Assembly (NCBI GenBank): GCA_015494245.1
Contig: WGBN01000356.1
Span: 1-6,818 of the forward strand
Source of the DNA: Saprospiraceae bacterium
Lineage (GTDB): Bacteria; Bacteroidota; Bacteroidia; Chitinophagales; Saprospiraceae
DNA: 6,818 bases
Reading direction: 5' to 3'
Shown here: one piece after another, positions 5,500-6,818 of the stretch
Numbering within the stretch: position 1 is the first letter of the stretch
Layout of the letters: each line of letters begins with the position of its first letter
Program-made: the position numbers and the translations under genes
Notes under the pieces: generated by a model
The model's database searches: none
What the model saw: only the letters and a program-made list of their open reading frames with translations
What the model was told of the DNA's origin: nothing

Positions 5500-6702
5500 A
5501 TGCAAGTCTTCAAAAGAGAGCAGTATTTGGCTCGAATCCGGCCTTTTATACGTAAGCAACTCATCAAGGTGCTTACAGGGCAGCGGCGTGTAGGGAAGAG
5601 TTACCTGCTTCGCCAGATACGGGATGAGATTCTTGCCGAAGAGCCGGAGGCACACTTTATTGAGTTGGATTTGGAGCGTTTTGACTTTCACCATATTCGC
5701 ACAGCCGAGGCCATGTATGCTTTCATCTCAGAGCAGGAGAAGGCGGGGCAGATGAATTACTTGTTTGTAGATGAGATTCAGGAAGTGGAGTCGTTTGAGC
5801 GGGTTTTGCGGCATTATCACGCTCAGAGGAATTTTGACATCTACTGTACCGGCAGCAATGCACAGTTGCTGTCGGGCGAGTTGGCCACTTATTTGAGCGG
5901 GCGCCAGATAGAGCTGCAGGTGCATCCGCTTTCTTTTGAGGAGTTTCTGCATTTTCACCGGCTCGAGGCCAATCGGGAGAGTTTGAATAAGTACATGCAA
6001 TTTGGCGGCATGCCCTATCTGATTCATTTGGGGCTGGAAAGAGAAGTCGTCCACGAATACCTGCAGGCAGTTTTGAGCGCCATTCTTTTTCGGGATATAG
6101 CCATGCGTAACGAGCTTCGCGATTTGACTTTTTTGCAAAATCTCACTTCCTTTCTGGCAGATCATACCGGCAGTCTGGTTTCGGCTTCATCTATATCGAA
6201 GTATCTCAAAGCACAGGGGCTTTCGAAGAGCATTCAAACGGTAGTGGATTATCTGACTTATCTGTGCCAGGCTTTTCTCGTCAATGAGTTGCGGCGCTAT
6301 GACATCAAGGGCAAGCGCGTTTTTGAAACTTCATCGAAATTCTTTTTTGAAGATATTGGCCTGCGCAATGTGCTGAGCGGTTTTTCGGCTGCAGATGTTC
6401 ACAAAGTCATGGAGAACGTGGTTTACAATCATCTTCGCATTCACAACTATCAGGTTTATGTGGGTAAGCTCAAGGATGCGGAAATAGATTTCGTGGCAGA
6501 AAAAGGCGATGAAAGAAAGTACATCCAGGTTGCATATCGTCTGGATAGCGAGCAAACCATTCGCAGAGAGTTTGGCAATTTACTGGCCATTAAAGACAAC
6601 TATCCGAAAATGGTGGTAACGCTCGAAGAGTCTCCGGCGACTTCTTCTTATCAGGGCATTGCGCACTATGATCTCTTGCAATTTTTGAAAACTATTTCTT
6701 AA
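5500..6702 (+). CDS. AAA ATPase with DUF4143-type C-terminal domain (400 aa)
   Basis: This is a second cytosolic member of the AAA/DUF4143 superfamily, only distantly similar to the one at the left end and of a different subgroup. Walker A is GQRRVGKS (27-34), Walker B is YLFVDEIQ (87-94), and CTGSNAQLLSGELATYLSGR (116-135) holds the sensor and arginine region. PLSFEEFL is at 143-150 and FGGMPYL at 168-174. The helical middle is followed by the C-terminal segment AEIDFVAEK (327-335) and YIQVAY (341-346). In that nuclease-like fold the usual E-x-K pair is replaced by Q343 and A345, so cleavage activity is doubtful. There is no signal peptide or membrane span. The start is firm: the next upstream in-frame codons run to a stop without an ATG, and the promoter abuts the ATG. 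The membrane-protein gene follows after 15 bp. The biological role is unknown; such ATPases occur in many copies in some genomes. Confidence 0.93.
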   Translation: MQVFKREQYLARIRPFIRKQLIKVLTGQRRVGKSYLLRQIRDEILAEEPEAHFIELDLERFDFHHIRTAEAMYAFISEQEKAGQMNYLFVDEIQEVESFERVLRHYHAQRNFDIYCTGSNAQLLSGELATYLSGRQIELQVHPLSFEEFLHFHRLEANRESLNKYMQFGGMPYLIHLGLEREVVHEYLQAVLSAILFRDIAMRNELRDLTFLQNLTSFLADHTGSLVSASSISKYLKAQGLSKSIQTVVDYLTYLCQAFLVNELRRYDIKGKRVFETSSKFFFEDIGLRNVLSGFSAADVHKVMENVVYNHLRIHNYQVYVGKLKDAEIDFVAEKGDERKYIQVAYRLDSEQTIRREFGNLLAIKDNYPKMVVTLEESPATSSYQGIAHYDLLQFLKTIS

Positions 6703-6717
6703 TTTAAATCCTCTGCT

Positions 6718-6818
6718 ATGCAAAACGGAAACAATTCTTCTCCTTTCCAAAAAGAACTAAAATCTTTGCGCGTCATGCATCTCGGCTTGATGGCGGGTTT
6801 GGCGATTGTTTTGTTGAA
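6718..6818 (+). CDS. N-terminus of a probable small membrane protein (partial, cut by the window edge)
   Basis: Thirty-three codons are visible: a polar start (MQNGNNSSPFQKELKSLR) followed by MHLGLMAGLAIVLL, which looks like the beginning of a transmembrane helix with a positively charged cytoplasmic side. It starts 15 bp after the ATPase stop codon, so it could be cotranscribed. The fuller start at 6718 is preferred over the internal ATG at 6775 because the KELKSLR lead-in fits a membrane-anchored N-terminus. The product cannot be named from this fragment. Confidence 0.6.
   Translation, partial: MQNGNNSSPFQKELKSLRVMHLGLMAGLAIVLL

Noticed and set aside
5142..5593. Two short plus-strand frames (5142-5345 and 5363-5593) across the non-coding gap
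   Set aside because: They overlap the ends of real genes, consist largely of translated repeats, and share similar short peptides only because the 21-bp DNA repeat is within both.
6761..6777. Internal promoter (AATCTTTG) and leaderless start at 6775 for the last gene
   Set aside because: The box has one mismatch to TAnnTTTG, and the longer start at 6718 gives a more sensible membrane-protein N-terminus; the fragment is too short to be sure.

Overview
The window looks like chromosomal DNA of a member of the Bacteroidota. The evidence is the promoter style (TAnnTTTG -7 boxes in front of three genes), the lack of clear Shine-Dalgarno sequences, and protein types common in that phylum. I cannot place it more finely from sequence alone. 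There are five complete protein-coding genes and one truncated at the right edge. I see no rRNA, tRNA, CRISPR array or transposase.

Layout. A short CATTCTC-type tandem repeat (29-69) runs into the stop codon of a minus-strand AAA ATPase with a DUF4143-type C-terminus (62-1225). A divergent control region follows. It holds a near-leaderless promoter and a tandem 32-bp palindromic element for the ATPase, then small hairpins in the leader of the plus-strand gene. The plus strand then carries a glutamate-cysteine-ligase-like protein fused to a CBS pair (1499-3409), a class I O-methyltransferase (3461-4111) with its own promoter box, and a FemAB/GNAT-like acyltransferase (4268-5185). The acyltransferase is preceded by an AT-rich imperfect palindrome. 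A 314-bp non-coding gap (5186-5499) full of small repeats leads to a second, distantly related ATPase (5500-6702). The gap ends in a promoter for that ATPase in which an 11-bp repeated element is interleaved. A probable membrane protein starts at 6718 and leaves the window.

How it fits together. The middle three genes look like ordinary, separately controlled metabolic genes, with no sign of one shared pathway. The two ATPases are the accessory part. Each is a stand-alone gene with a promoter that places the transcription start almost on the ATG. Each also has two copies of its own operator-like element over the promoter. The elements differ between the two genes, which suggests that each ATPase unit carries private, possibly self-acting control. 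Two further repeat patches of similar style (4149-4196 and 5204-5224) have no ATPase behind them and may be relics of lost units. This last reading is inference.
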